Shown here: positions 46,145 to 55,249 of the stretch, piece by piece
Position numbering within the stretch: the first letter of the stretch is position 1
Layout: every line of letters begins with the position of its first letter
DNA from: Dictyoglomus sp. NZ13-RE01
Lineage (GTDB): Bacteria > Dictyoglomota > Dictyoglomia > Dictyoglomales > Dictyoglomaceae
Reading direction: 5' to 3'
NCBI GenBank assembly: GCA_002878375.1
Contig: NIRF01000007.1
Span: 1-64,000, forward strand
Length of the DNA: 64,000 bases
Notes under the pieces: generated by a model
Databases searched by the model: none
What the model was told of the DNA's origin: nothing
The model's input: the letters and a program-made list of their open reading frames with translations, nothing else
Program-made: the position numbers and the translations under genes

Positions 46145-47377
46145 ATGCCTTTAAGAGAAAGAGATTATCGCTGGAACTTTATTGTTGATAGTATAGATTT
46201 TGCTTTTTTTAGCTTAGGGATGACCTTTGGGTCTATCCTTACGCTCTTTCCTCTTTTTGCCAAAAATTTGGGAGCTGGTAATCTTGAGATAGGGCTTATT
46301 CCTGCTATTGCAAACTTAGGATGGGGAATTCCTGCAATTCTTGGAGCAAAATATGCCGAGAAAACTCCTAAAAAATTAGATGTAGTTTTGAAATTTACGT
46401 TAGGAGAAAGGCTTCCTTACTTTTTTATGGCTCTTATTTCCTTCTTTGTTGTACCATACAGTCCTAAGCTTGCTCTTTATCTTGCCCTTTTAATGCTTGG
46501 CATTGCAACTTTTTCCATGGGATTTTTGGGTCCACCATGGATGAGCATGATTGAGAAGGTGATTCATCCAAGTAAGAGGGGAACTTTTTTTGCGGTAGGA
46601 AATGGAATAGGTGCTCTTATGGGAGTAGGAGGAGCTTATCTTGCTCGTTATTTTTTATCCTCTTATCCCTTCCCTAAGAACTTTGGGTATTCATTTCTTT
46701 GTGCAAGCATCGCCCTCTTAATATCCTTTATTTTCTTAGCCCTAACTCGAGAGGAGCCCGATAAAGAAGCAAAAGACGATGTAAGATTCTCTGAATATAT
46801 TAAGGGGATAAAATTTGTCATAAGGGATGAGAATTTTAGAAGTTATATTGTTTATAGAATTCTTTCTGCCCTTGCATGGGGTTATTCTTCCTTTATTGTG
46901 GTATATGCTATAGATAGGTTTTCTATTCCAGATAAGATTGCTGCTGACTTCACAGGTCTTTTCCTTATATCCCAAGGTATATCTTCCTTCTTCTTAGGTC
47001 CTTTAGGAGATAGATGGGGACATAAAATAATCCTCTCCTTAGGAAAGATCTTAAATATTCTTGCTCTATCCTTTCTCCTTTTATCTAAAAACCCCTCTAA
47101 TATCTATATTGTTTATATATTAATTGGAATAATTAATAGTGTAGGAATGGTCGGAGACTCCGCTATAACATTGGATCTTTCACCAAGGGAGAGAAAAGAG
47201 CTATATATAGGGGTACTTAATGTGGCTATTTCACCTTTCTCTTTCCTTTCCCCTCTTCTTGCGGGAAAGATTGCAGATTCCATGGGATATGAAAATCTAT
47301 TCTTAATATCCCTTGTAATTACATTAATTAGTTTATATATTCTTGTTAGGAAAGTTAAAGATCCAAGAAGAATTTAG
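46145..47377 (+). CDS. MFS transporter
   Basis: 410 residues with about 12 hydrophobic helices; the MFS loop-2/3 motif is degenerate, while GPLGDRWGHKIILSLGK near 283-300 gives a good second-half motif A. The start is at 46145 because upstream in-frame sequence would lie inside the promoter; there is no ribosome binding site. It is first in an operon with a heterodimeric ABC exporter, so an efflux role is plausible. Substrate unknown. Confidence 0.85.
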   Translation: MPLRERDYRWNFIVDSIDFAFFSLGMTFGSILTLFPLFAKNLGAGNLEIGLIPAIANLGWGIPAILGAKYAEKTPKKLDVVLKFTLGERLPYFFMALISFFVVPYSPKLALYLALLMLGIATFSMGFLGPPWMSMIEKVIHPSKRGTFFAVGNGIGALMGVGGAYLARYFLSSYPFPKNFGYSFLCASIALLISFIFLALTREEPDKEAKDDVRFSEYIKGIKFVIRDENFRSYIVYRILSALAWGYSSFIVVYAIDRFSIPDKIAADFTGLFLISQGISSFFLGPLGDRWGHKIILSLGKILNILALSFLLLSKNPSNIYIVYILIGIINSVGMVGDSAITLDLSPRERKELYIGVLNVAISPFSFLSPLLAGKIADSMGYENLFLISLVITLISLYILVRKVKDPRRI

Positions 47378-47383
47378 AGGATT

Positions 47384-49117
47384 ATGGATTACTTTAAAAG
47401 AGCTATTAGGAAAAATCTAATATTTTTTATCCTTTCTATTCTCTCTTCTATCATTGCCCTTTCCTTAGATATGTTTAATCCTAAGATTATTCAGGAGATT
47501 ATAGATAAGGTTATTATGGCAAATAGGATGGAAGAGCTGAATAGACTTTTACTCTTTCTCTTACTAATAACTATTTCAAGGGTCATTCTTGGATATGCTA
47601 AGGAGTATTTTATGGACCTTGGAGGGTCCGCATTAGCCACTGAGATAAGAATAGAGCTTTTCCGTCATATTCAAACCTTTCCTTTTAGGTTTTTTGATGG
47701 GATAAATACAGGAGAACTTATGTCCAGAATTAAAGAAGATATTGATAATATATGGTTTACTTTTGGTTTTGGACTTATGTTTTTTGTGGAACAGGTTTTT
47801 TATTTTGTTATTGCCAGTGCAATTCTTTTTAGAATTAACTGGCAGTTGACTCTTTTTGTCATCTTTCTTATGCCTGTCATTGGCTACCTCGCTTATAAAT
47901 TAGAAAGATCAATAGATGAGATCTATGGGGAGATCTCTGATCAAGGAGTGAGAATGAATACTACCGCTCAGGAGAATATTGCAGGAATTAGAGTAGTAAA
48001 GTCCTTTGGTAGGGAAAAATTTGAAGTAGAGAAGTTCTTTAAGGAGAATTTTAGGAATTATTCATTGAACGTTAAACAAGCAAAGACTTTTGCCAGATAT
48101 AATCCGTGGATGGACTTTCTTACAAATATTTCTGTGGCTTTAGCTATAACTATTGGAGGACTTTATGTAATAAGGGGAAATATGTCCATTGGTACCTTGG
48201 TTGCCTTTAGTAGTTATGTCTCTATGCTGGTTTGGCCCATGAGATTGGGTGGTTGGCTTGTAAATATGCTTTCTCAATGCGTAGCATCCATAAAAAAGAT
48301 AAATAGGTTCTTTAAGGAGCCTCCTGAAAAGAGATTTTTAGGAACTCCTGTTACCTTAAAAGAAATAAGAGGGAATATTACCTTTAGGAATGTGTCCTTC
48401 AAGTATAATGATGAGTATGTTCTTAAAAACATTAGTTTTGAGCTAAAGGAAGGAAAAACCTTAGGTATCATGGGAACCACAGGTGCTGGCAAAACCACCT
48501 TAGTAAACTTAATTGGAAGATACTATGATAATTGGGAAGGAGATATTTTAATAGATGGTGTGGATATAAAGAATATTGATGTGGAGTTTTTAAGAAGACA
48601 TATAGCTTATGTTCCTCAGGATGTTTTTCTATTCTCTGATACGGTCCTTGAAAATCTAAAATTAGGAGAAGATGCAAAGGAAGAAGAGATAATCAATGTG
48701 CTTAAGTCAGCAAGGGCATACAATTTTGTAATAAGGCTTCCTGAAAAATTGGAAACTATCATTGGGGAGAGGGGTATTGGACTTTCAGGAGGACAAAAAC
48801 AAAGGCTTTCCATTGCAAGAGCCCTATTAAGAAAAGCAAAGATATTAATATTAGATGATATTACTTCCTCTTTAGATATGGAGACAGAGTATTATGTACA
48901 AAAAGCCTTAGAGAATTACAAGAATATTACGAAGATTATTATTACTCATAGGGTTTCTGCAGTGAAAAATGCGGATGAGATTATTGTATTGGAAAAAGGG
49001 GAGATAGTGGAGAGAGGTACCCATGAGGAGCTATTATCTCTTAGAGGAAAATATTATGAGACTTATCAGGAGCAGTATGGAAAATATATTTTAGATTTTG
49101 AAGAGGAGATGGTTTAA
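47384..49117 (+). CDS. heterodimeric ABC exporter subunit with degenerate ATP site
   Basis: 577 residues: six-helix exporter membrane domain (residues ~1-310) and an ATPase domain. Walker A GTTGAGKTTLV near 368, signature LSGGQKQRLSIARA near 466, Walker B ILILDDITSSLD near 487, where the catalytic Glu is replaced by Asp, and switch His in ITHRVSAV. The substitution is typical of the degenerate half of heterodimers such as TM287/288. The last base of its stop is shared with the next start (TAATG). Confidence 0.92.
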   Translation: MDYFKRAIRKNLIFFILSILSSIIALSLDMFNPKIIQEIIDKVIMANRMEELNRLLLFLLLITISRVILGYAKEYFMDLGGSALATEIRIELFRHIQTFPFRFFDGINTGELMSRIKEDIDNIWFTFGFGLMFFVEQVFYFVIASAILFRINWQLTLFVIFLMPVIGYLAYKLERSIDEIYGEISDQGVRMNTTAQENIAGIRVVKSFGREKFEVEKFFKENFRNYSLNVKQAKTFARYNPWMDFLTNISVALAITIGGLYVIRGNMSIGTLVAFSSYVSMLVWPMRLGGWLVNMLSQCVASIKKINRFFKEPPEKRFLGTPVTLKEIRGNITFRNVSFKYNDEYVLKNISFELKEGKTLGIMGTTGAGKTTLVNLIGRYYDNWEGDILIDGVDIKNIDVEFLRRHIAYVPQDVFLFSDTVLENLKLGEDAKEEEIINVLKSARAYNFVIRLPEKLETIIGERGIGLSGGQKQRLSIARALLRKAKILILDDITSSLDMETEYYVQKALENYKNITKIIITHRVSAVKNADEIIVLEKGEIVERGTHEELLSLRGKYYETYQEQYGKYILDFEEEMV

Positions 49118-50913
49118 TGCCTTATAGCGTAAGGGAAGATGAGAAGTTAGAGGAAAAGGTTAATATAGAGATAATAAGAAGACTTTTTAAGTATCTTAAG
49201 CCCTTTAAAAAGGATATTTTCATAGTCCTTTTCTTTATAGCTATAGTAATGGTTGTAGACCTTATAAACCCATACTTTTTAAAAATAACCATAGATAGGT
49301 ATATAAAGAATAAGGATCTGAAGGGGCTTTTTACTATTGGTCTTTTAATACTTATACTAAACTTTATCTCCGCTCTTTCCGCTAAGAAGAGAATAATAAA
49401 GATGGCGGATATAACAAATAAGGTACTATTGAATATAAGACAGGATTTATATAGTCATATACAGAAGCTTTCCCTATCCTTTTTCGATGAAAGACCTGTT
49501 GGTAAAATATTGGCAAGAATTATAGGGGATGTTAACTCTCTAAGCAATCTGTTTAATATGAGCATAACTAATCTTATCCCTGATACAGTATTAGTTATTT
49601 CCGCAATGGCAATAATGCTTTCTTTAAACTTTAAGCTTGCTTTATTTACCTTATCCCCTCTTCCCTTTACTGCCCTTGTTCTCTTTTCCATTCAAACTAT
49701 ATCAAGAAGAAGATGGCAGGAAGTTAGAAAAAAACTTTCCAATTTAAATGCCTTTACCCACGAAAACTTTCAAGGGATAAGGGTTGTAAAATACTTTACT
49801 GCAGAAAATTATAGAGGAAATATTTTTAAGGATTTGGCTTGGGAGGTAAGAAATGCTTTTATTAGAGCGGTAAGGATAAATGATTTGTTCTGGCCTATGG
49901 TGGAGTTTTCTTGGGGATTAGGCACCCTTATCACCTATTATTTTGGAGTGAAGATGATAGCAAGAGGAGAGATAACCTTAGGTCTTCTTGTTGCTATATC
50001 CAGCTACATCTATATCTTTTGGAGACCTATAATGAACCTTAGCAATCTCTATAATACTCTTCTTACAAGCATGGCAAGTGCGGAAAGAATTTTTGAGATT
50101 TTAGATATAAAGCCTGCTATTGAAGAGAGAGAAGATGCTATAGATCTTGATATTAAGGGAGATGTGGAATTTAGAAATGTCTCCTTTTCCTATGATGGAA
50201 AAAGAAAGGTGCTTGATAACGTTAGTTTTAAGGTAAAGGCAGGAGAAAAAATTGCCTTAGTGGGACATACCGGTGCTGGAAAAACTACCATTATAAACCT
50301 AATCTGTAGGTTTTATGATGTGGATGAAGGAGAGGTACTAATAGATGGAGTTAATATAAAAAATATTAAGCTTGAGAGTTTGAGAAAGCAAATAGGAGTT
50401 ATGCTTCAAGACACCTTCCTTTTCTCAGGAACCATTATGGATAATATTAAATATGGAAAGCTTGATGCCACAGACGAGGAAATAATAGAGATATGCCAAT
50501 GGGTTTATGCTCACTCCTTTATATCCTCTTTAGAAAAGGGATACTACACAGATATTAAAGAGAGAGGAATTAGACTTTCTACTGGACAAAGACAATTGGT
50601 TTCTTTGGCAAGAACTTTAATAGCGGATCCCAAAATCCTCATATTAGATGAGGCGACAGCAAGCGTTGATACCCAAACAGAAAGGATACTACAAAGGGGT
50701 ATTAATAAACTGCTTGAGGGAAGAACTGCCTTTATTATAGCCCATAGGCTTTCAACAGTACAAAATGTAGATAGAATAATGGTGGTAGAGGATGGCAAAA
50801 TAGTAGAAATGGGAACTCATGAAGAACTCATGAACAAGAAAGGTATATACTACTCCATGTTTATGTCACAATTTAAGTATTGGAATAAGGAAGAAAAAGA
50901 TTTGGCAAGCTAA
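49117..50913 (+). CDS. heterodimeric ABC exporter subunit with consensus catalytic Glu
   Basis: 598 residues, same architecture: membrane domain to about 330, Walker A GHTGAGKTTIINL near 388, Walker B ILILDEATASVD near 507 with intact Glu, switch His IAHRLSTV. The signature reads LSTGQRQLVSLART rather than LSGGQ. In heterodimeric exporters each composite site combines elements of both chains, so this Glu and the partner's LSGGQ build the competent site. The membrane domain extends N-terminally by ~20 charged residues. Confidence 0.92.
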   Translation: MPYSVREDEKLEEKVNIEIIRRLFKYLKPFKKDIFIVLFFIAIVMVVDLINPYFLKITIDRYIKNKDLKGLFTIGLLILILNFISALSAKKRIIKMADITNKVLLNIRQDLYSHIQKLSLSFFDERPVGKILARIIGDVNSLSNLFNMSITNLIPDTVLVISAMAIMLSLNFKLALFTLSPLPFTALVLFSIQTISRRRWQEVRKKLSNLNAFTHENFQGIRVVKYFTAENYRGNIFKDLAWEVRNAFIRAVRINDLFWPMVEFSWGLGTLITYYFGVKMIARGEITLGLLVAISSYIYIFWRPIMNLSNLYNTLLTSMASAERIFEILDIKPAIEEREDAIDLDIKGDVEFRNVSFSYDGKRKVLDNVSFKVKAGEKIALVGHTGAGKTTIINLICRFYDVDEGEVLIDGVNIKNIKLESLRKQIGVMLQDTFLFSGTIMDNIKYGKLDATDEEIIEICQWVYAHSFISSLEKGYYTDIKERGIRLSTGQRQLVSLARTLIADPKILILDEATASVDTQTERILQRGINKLLEGRTAFIIAHRLSTVQNVDRIMVVEDGKIVEMGTHEELMNKKGIYYSMFMSQFKYWNKEEKDLAS

Positions 50914-51641
50914 ATTAAGTTGGCATTAGCTAAAAACTCTTTATCTTTTAAAATCTCTTTTCCTCCCTCTCTAATAAGCCTCTTATCTTCCCCCAATACA
51001 TATATTTTTTCAGCCAGTTCTTCTACTAATTTTAGATCATGGGTAGAAATTACAAAGGTTTTTCCTTCCTCTTGCAACCTCTTTATAAGATTTATAAGAT
51101 CTCTGGCACTTCTTGGATCCAATCCATTTGTAGGCTCATCTAACAAAATTACCTCAGGCTCTATAACTAATAGAGAGGCAAGGGCTACTTTTTTCTTTTC
51201 CCCTTCACTTAACTGAAAGGGGGATCTATCCAAAAGATGAGAAATATTGAAAAACTCACTTATCTTCCTTACTTTTTCCTCTATCTCCTCTAAGGAGAAG
51301 TCAAGCTGAATAAGCCCAAAGGCAATCTCATCCCTTACTGTGGGAGAAAAAAGCTGAGCGTCTACATTTTGAAAAAGCATAACCACATTCTTTCTAAAAA
51401 ACTTATTGAATTCCTTATCATTGAAGGTTTCTTCCCTTATCTCCTTGGAAAATGCAAAAACCTTTCCCTCTTTTGGATATAATAGTCCATCTAAGATCTT
51501 TAAAAGGGTAGTTTTTCCTGCCCCATTAGGTCCCAAAAGACATACCCTCTCCCCTTTATTTATTCTAAGATTTATAGAGGAGAGGGCTGGTCTATGATCC
51601 AAATAGTAGTACCATACATTTTCTACTCTAAAGATCTCCAT
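50910..51641 (-). CDS. cbiO: ECF transporter ATPase, CbiO type
   Basis: 243 residues: Walker A GPNGAGKTTLLK near 36-47, Q-loop MLFQNVDAQLFSPTVRDEIAFG near 90-110 (the QN-D-QLF motif is typical for ECF ATPases), signature LSEGEKKKVALASLL near 145 and Walker B VILLDEPTNGLD near 165. It powers the Ni/Co uptake system with the following cbiQ, PDGLE and cbiM genes. Its stop overlaps that of the convergent ABC exporter by 4 bp. Confidence 0.92.
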   Translation of the reverse strand: MEIFRVENVWYYYLDHRPALSSINLRINKGERVCLLGPNGAGKTTLLKILDGLLYPKEGKVFAFSKEIREETFNDKEFNKFFRKNVVMLFQNVDAQLFSPTVRDEIAFGLIQLDFSLEEIEEKVRKISEFFNISHLLDRSPFQLSEGEKKKVALASLLVIEPEVILLDEPTNGLDPRSARDLINLIKRLQEEGKTFVISTHDLKLVEELAEKIYVLGEDKRLIREGGKEILKDKEFLANANLI

Positions 51642-52439
51642 CTAAAGCTTCATCCTCCAGTCTATGATAATAATAGCTAAAAGGAAAAGGAACATAAAAG
51701 CAAGATAGACTATGTCACGCCTTCTCAATTTTTTATTATAAAAGAAATTTATATCCTTATTAATTCCTCTGGATATCATTCCTTGATATACCTCTTTTGT
51801 AAGCTCTTGGGTTTTTATTCCCAATATTCCTATGCTACTTCCTATCCAGCCTTGCTCCCTTCTTAAAGAGTCTATTTTTATGGTTCTGCTTTTTTTGGCT
51901 AAGAAAATATTCTCCGCAATCTCCAATAATAAAAATATGTATCTATATGTCATGGCAAGAATAGAGATTATAGGGGCAGGAACTTTTAAGGCTCTAAGCC
52001 CTGCAAAAATATCTGTCCAATATGTAGTAAGTAGCAAAATATTTATATAAGATATAGAGGTAACTACTCTTAAGACAAGCCTAAGAGCGGATTCCAACCC
52101 TTCAAGAGAAAAACCAAAGGAAAGTTTACCAGGCTGAATAAAGATGTAAGGTAGTACAATTATTAATGTAAAGATAGAAACAAAGGACCAGGTTCTTCTC
52201 ATTAAATTTTTCAAATTAATATGGAATATTAAGGCAAGAAATATACTAAATATATAGAGAAATAAGAGAGATTCTATCCTTTTTAAAAGGCTTATAGTTA
52301 TTAAGAAAAATAAAAGGAGTAAAATCTTTACCCTTTCATCCACATGGGATAAAGGGTTATCCTTTGTACTTTCAAAGGTAAGACTTTCCTTTAGGAAATG
52401 ATTTATTTCCATTAATGTTTTATCAATAAAATTTCTCAT
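51642..52439 (-). CDS. cbiQ: ECF transporter transmembrane protein, CbiQ type
   Basis: 265 residues with about five helices. The cytoplasmic coupling motif is present as QEGMISRGI-like YQGMISRGINK near 225; the first Ala-Arg-Gly type motif region reads AKKSRTIKIDSLRREQGWIGSSIG near 180-203. Adjacent to the ATPase with no gap, overlapping the PDGLE gene by 4 bp. Confidence 0.9.
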   Translation of the reverse strand: MRNFIDKTLMEINHFLKESLTFESTKDNPLSHVDERVKILLLLFFLITISLLKRIESLLFLYIFSIFLALIFHINLKNLMRRTWSFVSIFTLIIVLPYIFIQPGKLSFGFSLEGLESALRLVLRVVTSISYINILLLTTYWTDIFAGLRALKVPAPIISILAMTYRYIFLLLEIAENIFLAKKSRTIKIDSLRREQGWIGSSIGILGIKTQELTKEVYQGMISRGINKDINFFYNKKLRRRDIVYLAFMFLFLLAIIIIDWRMKL

Positions 52440-52756
52440 TTCTTAGCAAGCATTATCCCCAAAAGATAAACTATTCCTACCACAATTCCAACTCCTATCA
52501 ATCCTGAAATAATATAACCTAAGGATTGCTGAAGCAAATTTCCATTCTCCCAAACTTTTAAATTATAATCAGGGAAAAGAGGATTTAAAATAGAGGACAA
52601 TTTTTCTAAGCCCTCAGGTACATAGCCAATCATCTCTTTAATTTCTTCAGGTCCCCATTCTCCCCAAGCAGAACCTGCCTTTAAAAGATAAGGAAGTATT
52701 ATACCTAAAGGAGAAAGAAGAATAAGTATAAATAAGCCTTTCCAAAGTTTACGCAT
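52436..52756 (-). CDS. PDGLE-domain / CbiN-like small membrane protein
   Basis: 106 residues with one N-terminal and one C-terminal helix and an external segment (GPEEIKEMIGYVPEGLEKLSSILNPLFPDYN). PDGLE proteins replace or resemble CbiN, which helps load Co or Ni onto the CbiM core. Overlaps cbiM by 8 bp. Confidence 0.85.
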   Translation of the reverse strand: MRKLWKGLFILILLSPLGIILPYLLKAGSAWGEWGPEEIKEMIGYVPEGLEKLSSILNPLFPDYNLKVWENGNLLQQSLGYIISGLIGVGIVVGIVYLLGIMLAKK

Positions 52757-53426
52757 ACTCCCACTCCTTTATAATATTAGATTTTATAAGATAGGAAAGC
52801 ACACCTACTGTTACAATAGCCTCTACCCATCCAAACACAAGAAGATGCTCAATCAGCATGGCTGGTATAGTAACAGAGAGAGGATAAGGGCAGTAAAGAG
52901 GAGCACCTGTAGGACTCTTTGCAATTATGGGCTGCAACCCAAGCTCAAGAGCTGTAAAAAATGCTGAAACATTTAGAGCTATATATGCAGAAATGCCGGC
53001 GGAAATAAGAGCTCTTTTTGAAGGGAAGGGACTTTTCCCCTTTATTAATTTATAAAGATAATATCCTACAAAAGGCATAACAAAAGCCATATTGAAACAA
53101 TTTGCACCAATAGCTGTTATTCCACCATCTCCAAAGATCAGGGCTTGTATGATAAGAACAATTGAGATAACAAGAGTGGCAGACCATGGACCTAATAGTA
53201 TAGCTATAAGTACCGCTCCTACCGCATGACCTGTAGTTCCTCCTGGAATAGGAATATTAAACATCATGATTACAAAAGAAAAGGCTGCAGAGAGAGCAAG
53301 AAGAGGCACATGGGCAGACTTTAACTTGTTTTTCAAGAAGTTATAGGCTCTAACCCATATAGGAGTCATAACTACAAAAAGACTTCCATAAGTCTGTGGA
53401 CCTAAATATCCATCAGGTATATGCAT
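52749..53426 (-). CDS. cbiM: nickel/cobalt ECF substrate-binding protein CbiM
   Basis: 225 residues. The N-terminus MHIPDGYL, whose first residues coordinate the metal, is exactly conserved, which fixes the start. Helices follow, with IPGGTTGHAVGAVLIAILLGPW near 55-76 and the GDGGITAIGANCFNMAFVMP segment near 98-117. Linked NikR indicates that the metal is nickel. Confidence 0.93.
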   Translation of the reverse strand: MHIPDGYLGPQTYGSLFVVMTPIWVRAYNFLKNKLKSAHVPLLALSAAFSFVIMMFNIPIPGGTTGHAVGAVLIAILLGPWSATLVISIVLIIQALIFGDGGITAIGANCFNMAFVMPFVGYYLYKLIKGKSPFPSKRALISAGISAYIALNVSAFFTALELGLQPIIAKSPTGAPLYCPYPLSVTIPAMLIEHLLVFGWVEAIVTVGVLSYLIKSNIIKEWEYA

Positions 53427-53485
53427 ACGGCTTTACCTCCTTCACAAAAATTTTAAAAAAAGTGCTACCAGAAAAAGAAAAAAAA

Positions 53486-53893
53486 TTAAATAAGATCAGT
53501 TAAAGATATATTAGTATGTCTTACCCACTTGATAGAAGATATATCATCGTATAGATTTTTTACCTTCTCAACCCTTCCCCTAAATATTATTACCTCCAAA
53601 CAATTTTTCTCATCAAAATGTACATGCATGGTAGAAATTATTATATCGTGATAATGATGCTGAATATCAGTAAGCTTTTCCACTAAACCATGCACATGAT
53701 GATCATAGATTATGCTGATTGTGCCTGCAATAGTTTCACTTTTTCTTTCCCACTTCTCTTTAATTATATAGTCCCTTAAAAGGTCCCTAATAGCTTCGGA
53801 TCTACTATTGTACCCCTTTTTCTTTATGACCTCATCAAACTTTTCTAATAAATCCTCTTCTAAGGAAATGCCAAACCTTATTAAATTTCCCAT
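53486..53893 (-). CDS. nikR: nickel-responsive repressor NikR
   Basis: 135 residues: N-terminal ribbon-helix-helix (LIRFGISLEEDLLEKFDEVI ... NSRSEAIRDLLRDY) and a C-terminal ACT-like domain. The four nickel ligands match E. coli NikR in spacing: H79, H90, H92 and C98. It is the first gene of the nikR-cbiM-PDGLE-cbiQ-cbiO unit. It likely represses that unit, including itself, through the inverted repeat at 53901-53926. Confidence 0.94.
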   Translation of the reverse strand: MGNLIRFGISLEEDLLEKFDEVIKKKGYNSRSEAIRDLLRDYIIKEKWERKSETIAGTISIIYDHHVHGLVEKLTDIQHHYHDIIISTMHVHFDEKNCLEVIIFRGRVEKVKNLYDDISSIKWVRHTNISLTDLI

Positions 53894-53900
53894 AGGATTA

Positions 53901-53926
53901 TGCTACTTTTTTTGATGATTATAGCA
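53901..53926. promoter_or_regulatory. NikR-type operator
   Basis: TGCTA-N16-TAGCA, a perfect inverted repeat with the 16-bp spacing of known NikR sites (half-site sequence differs from E. coli GTATGA). It starts 8 bp upstream of the nikR ATG and overlaps the -10 box TATAAT (minus strand 53923-53918). Confidence 0.65.
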
Positions 53927-53946
53927 CGAAAAATTTTTTTGTGAAA
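53918..53946 (-). promoter_or_regulatory. nikR promoter
   Basis: Minus strand: TTTCAC/TTCACA (53946-53940), 16-17 bp, TATAAT (53923-53918). The leader is only ~18 nt and shows no clear Shine-Dalgarno sequence. Confidence 0.55.
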
Positions 53947-53958
53947 ATAAAAAATTAA

Positions 53959-53986
53959 TTGACGGAAAGTTTATGGATGGTATAAT
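53959..53986 (+). promoter_or_regulatory. promoter of the ROK regulator gene
   Basis: TTGACG (53959-53964), 16 bp, TATAAT (53981-53986), divergent from the nikR promoter. Confidence 0.65.
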
Positions 53987-54024
53987 CAGATAAAAAAGAC
54001 CCAAAAAAAGGGAGAATTGAAAAA

Positions 54025-55218
54025 ATGAGGTCTATAAATATTAAGCGAATGAGAGAAGCAAATATATCCTTAGTTTTAAATGTTATAAGGACAAAAGGTC
54101 CTATATCAAGGTACGATGTGTCTAAGATAACTGGACTTTCTCCCTCTGCAGTCTCAAGTATTGTAGAAGTTTTATTAGAGAGTGGAATTATAAAGGAGAC
54201 TCCAGCAAAAGAAACAAAAGTAGGAAGAAGACCTATAGAACTATCTATGAATGATACAAACTTTTATCCAATAGGAATAGAAATAGAGAATGATAGAGTA
54301 ACAGGAATAGTTTTGAACTTAAGAGGAGAGATTATAAAAAAGAAAGTTTTTCTATTGGACTCTAATACGGAGCCAGATTTTGTGCTTTCAAAGGTAGTGG
54401 AGATATACGAATCCCTTAGAAATGAGATTTATCCTAAGCAGGTTATGGGGCTTGGCGTTGCAATCCCTGGCTCCTTGGATAGAGAGAGGGGAATATGTCT
54501 TTTTGCTCCAAACTTGGGATGGCAAAATGTATCTGTTATGGAATTCTTAAAAGAGAGGATAAAGGATACTGAAATATTTTTAGAGCATATCACAAAGGCT
54601 GCAACCTTAGGAGAGCTTTGGTTTGGCGGTGGAATAGGTAAAGAAAATATTATATGTGTTAGAGTGGGAAGCGGAGTAAGTGCAGGCTTTGTAATTAATG
54701 GAAATCTTTATAGAGGCTATACGGATAGGGCAGGAGAATTTGGGCACACAGTGGTAGAAAAAGATGGGAAAAAATGCAAGTGTGGAAACTACGGTTGCTT
54801 AGAAACCTATGTATCTACCCAGGTTCTAATAGATAAAGTTAAAGAAGGATTAGAAAAGGGCGCATATATTAAGGTAAATTTAGAGATGGATAGAAGAGAG
54901 AAATTATTGGACCAAATAATACAGGCAGGAAGAGAAGGAGATAGATTCATTTTGAATATCTTTGAGGAGATGGGAGAGTACTTAGGTATTGGAATAGCAA
55001 ACCTTGTTAATCTTCTAAATCCAGAACTTGTAATTATTACAGGAGGACTTTCAAAAGCTCAAGACCTTCTCCTAAACCCCGTAAAAAGAAATTTAAAGCT
55101 TAGAGCATTTCCTCCTATACCTGATGTGATCACATCCCGTCTCCGAGAGGATGCCTGTGTGGTTGGAGCTGCCACCTGTGTCTTAGAAAGCAAATTTTCC
55201 AAAATTTTTAGCTATTAG
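54025..55218 (+). CDS. ROK-family transcriptional regulator (NagC/XylR type)
   Basis: 397 residues. N-terminal winged helix (KGPISRYDVSKITGLSPSAVSSIVEVLLESGII, ~27-60), then a ROK domain with VGSGVSAGFVINGNLYRGYTDRAGEFGHTVV near 213-243 and the zinc motif CKCGNYGCLE near 252-261. Such proteins repress sugar genes and release DNA when the sugar binds. The adjacent alpha-amylase-family gene is the likely target. Confidence 0.9.
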   Translation: MRSINIKRMREANISLVLNVIRTKGPISRYDVSKITGLSPSAVSSIVEVLLESGIIKETPAKETKVGRRPIELSMNDTNFYPIGIEIENDRVTGIVLNLRGEIIKKKVFLLDSNTEPDFVLSKVVEIYESLRNEIYPKQVMGLGVAIPGSLDRERGICLFAPNLGWQNVSVMEFLKERIKDTEIFLEHITKAATLGELWFGGGIGKENIICVRVGSGVSAGFVINGNLYRGYTDRAGEFGHTVVEKDGKKCKCGNYGCLETYVSTQVLIDKVKEGLEKGAYIKVNLEMDRREKLLDQIIQAGREGDRFILNIFEEMGEYLGIGIANLVNLLNPELVIITGGLSKAQDLLLNPVKRNLKLRAFPPIPDVITSRLREDACVVGAATCVLESKFSKIFSY

Positions 55219-55249
55219 TAGAAAAAACTACAATATATAGGAGGTAAAA

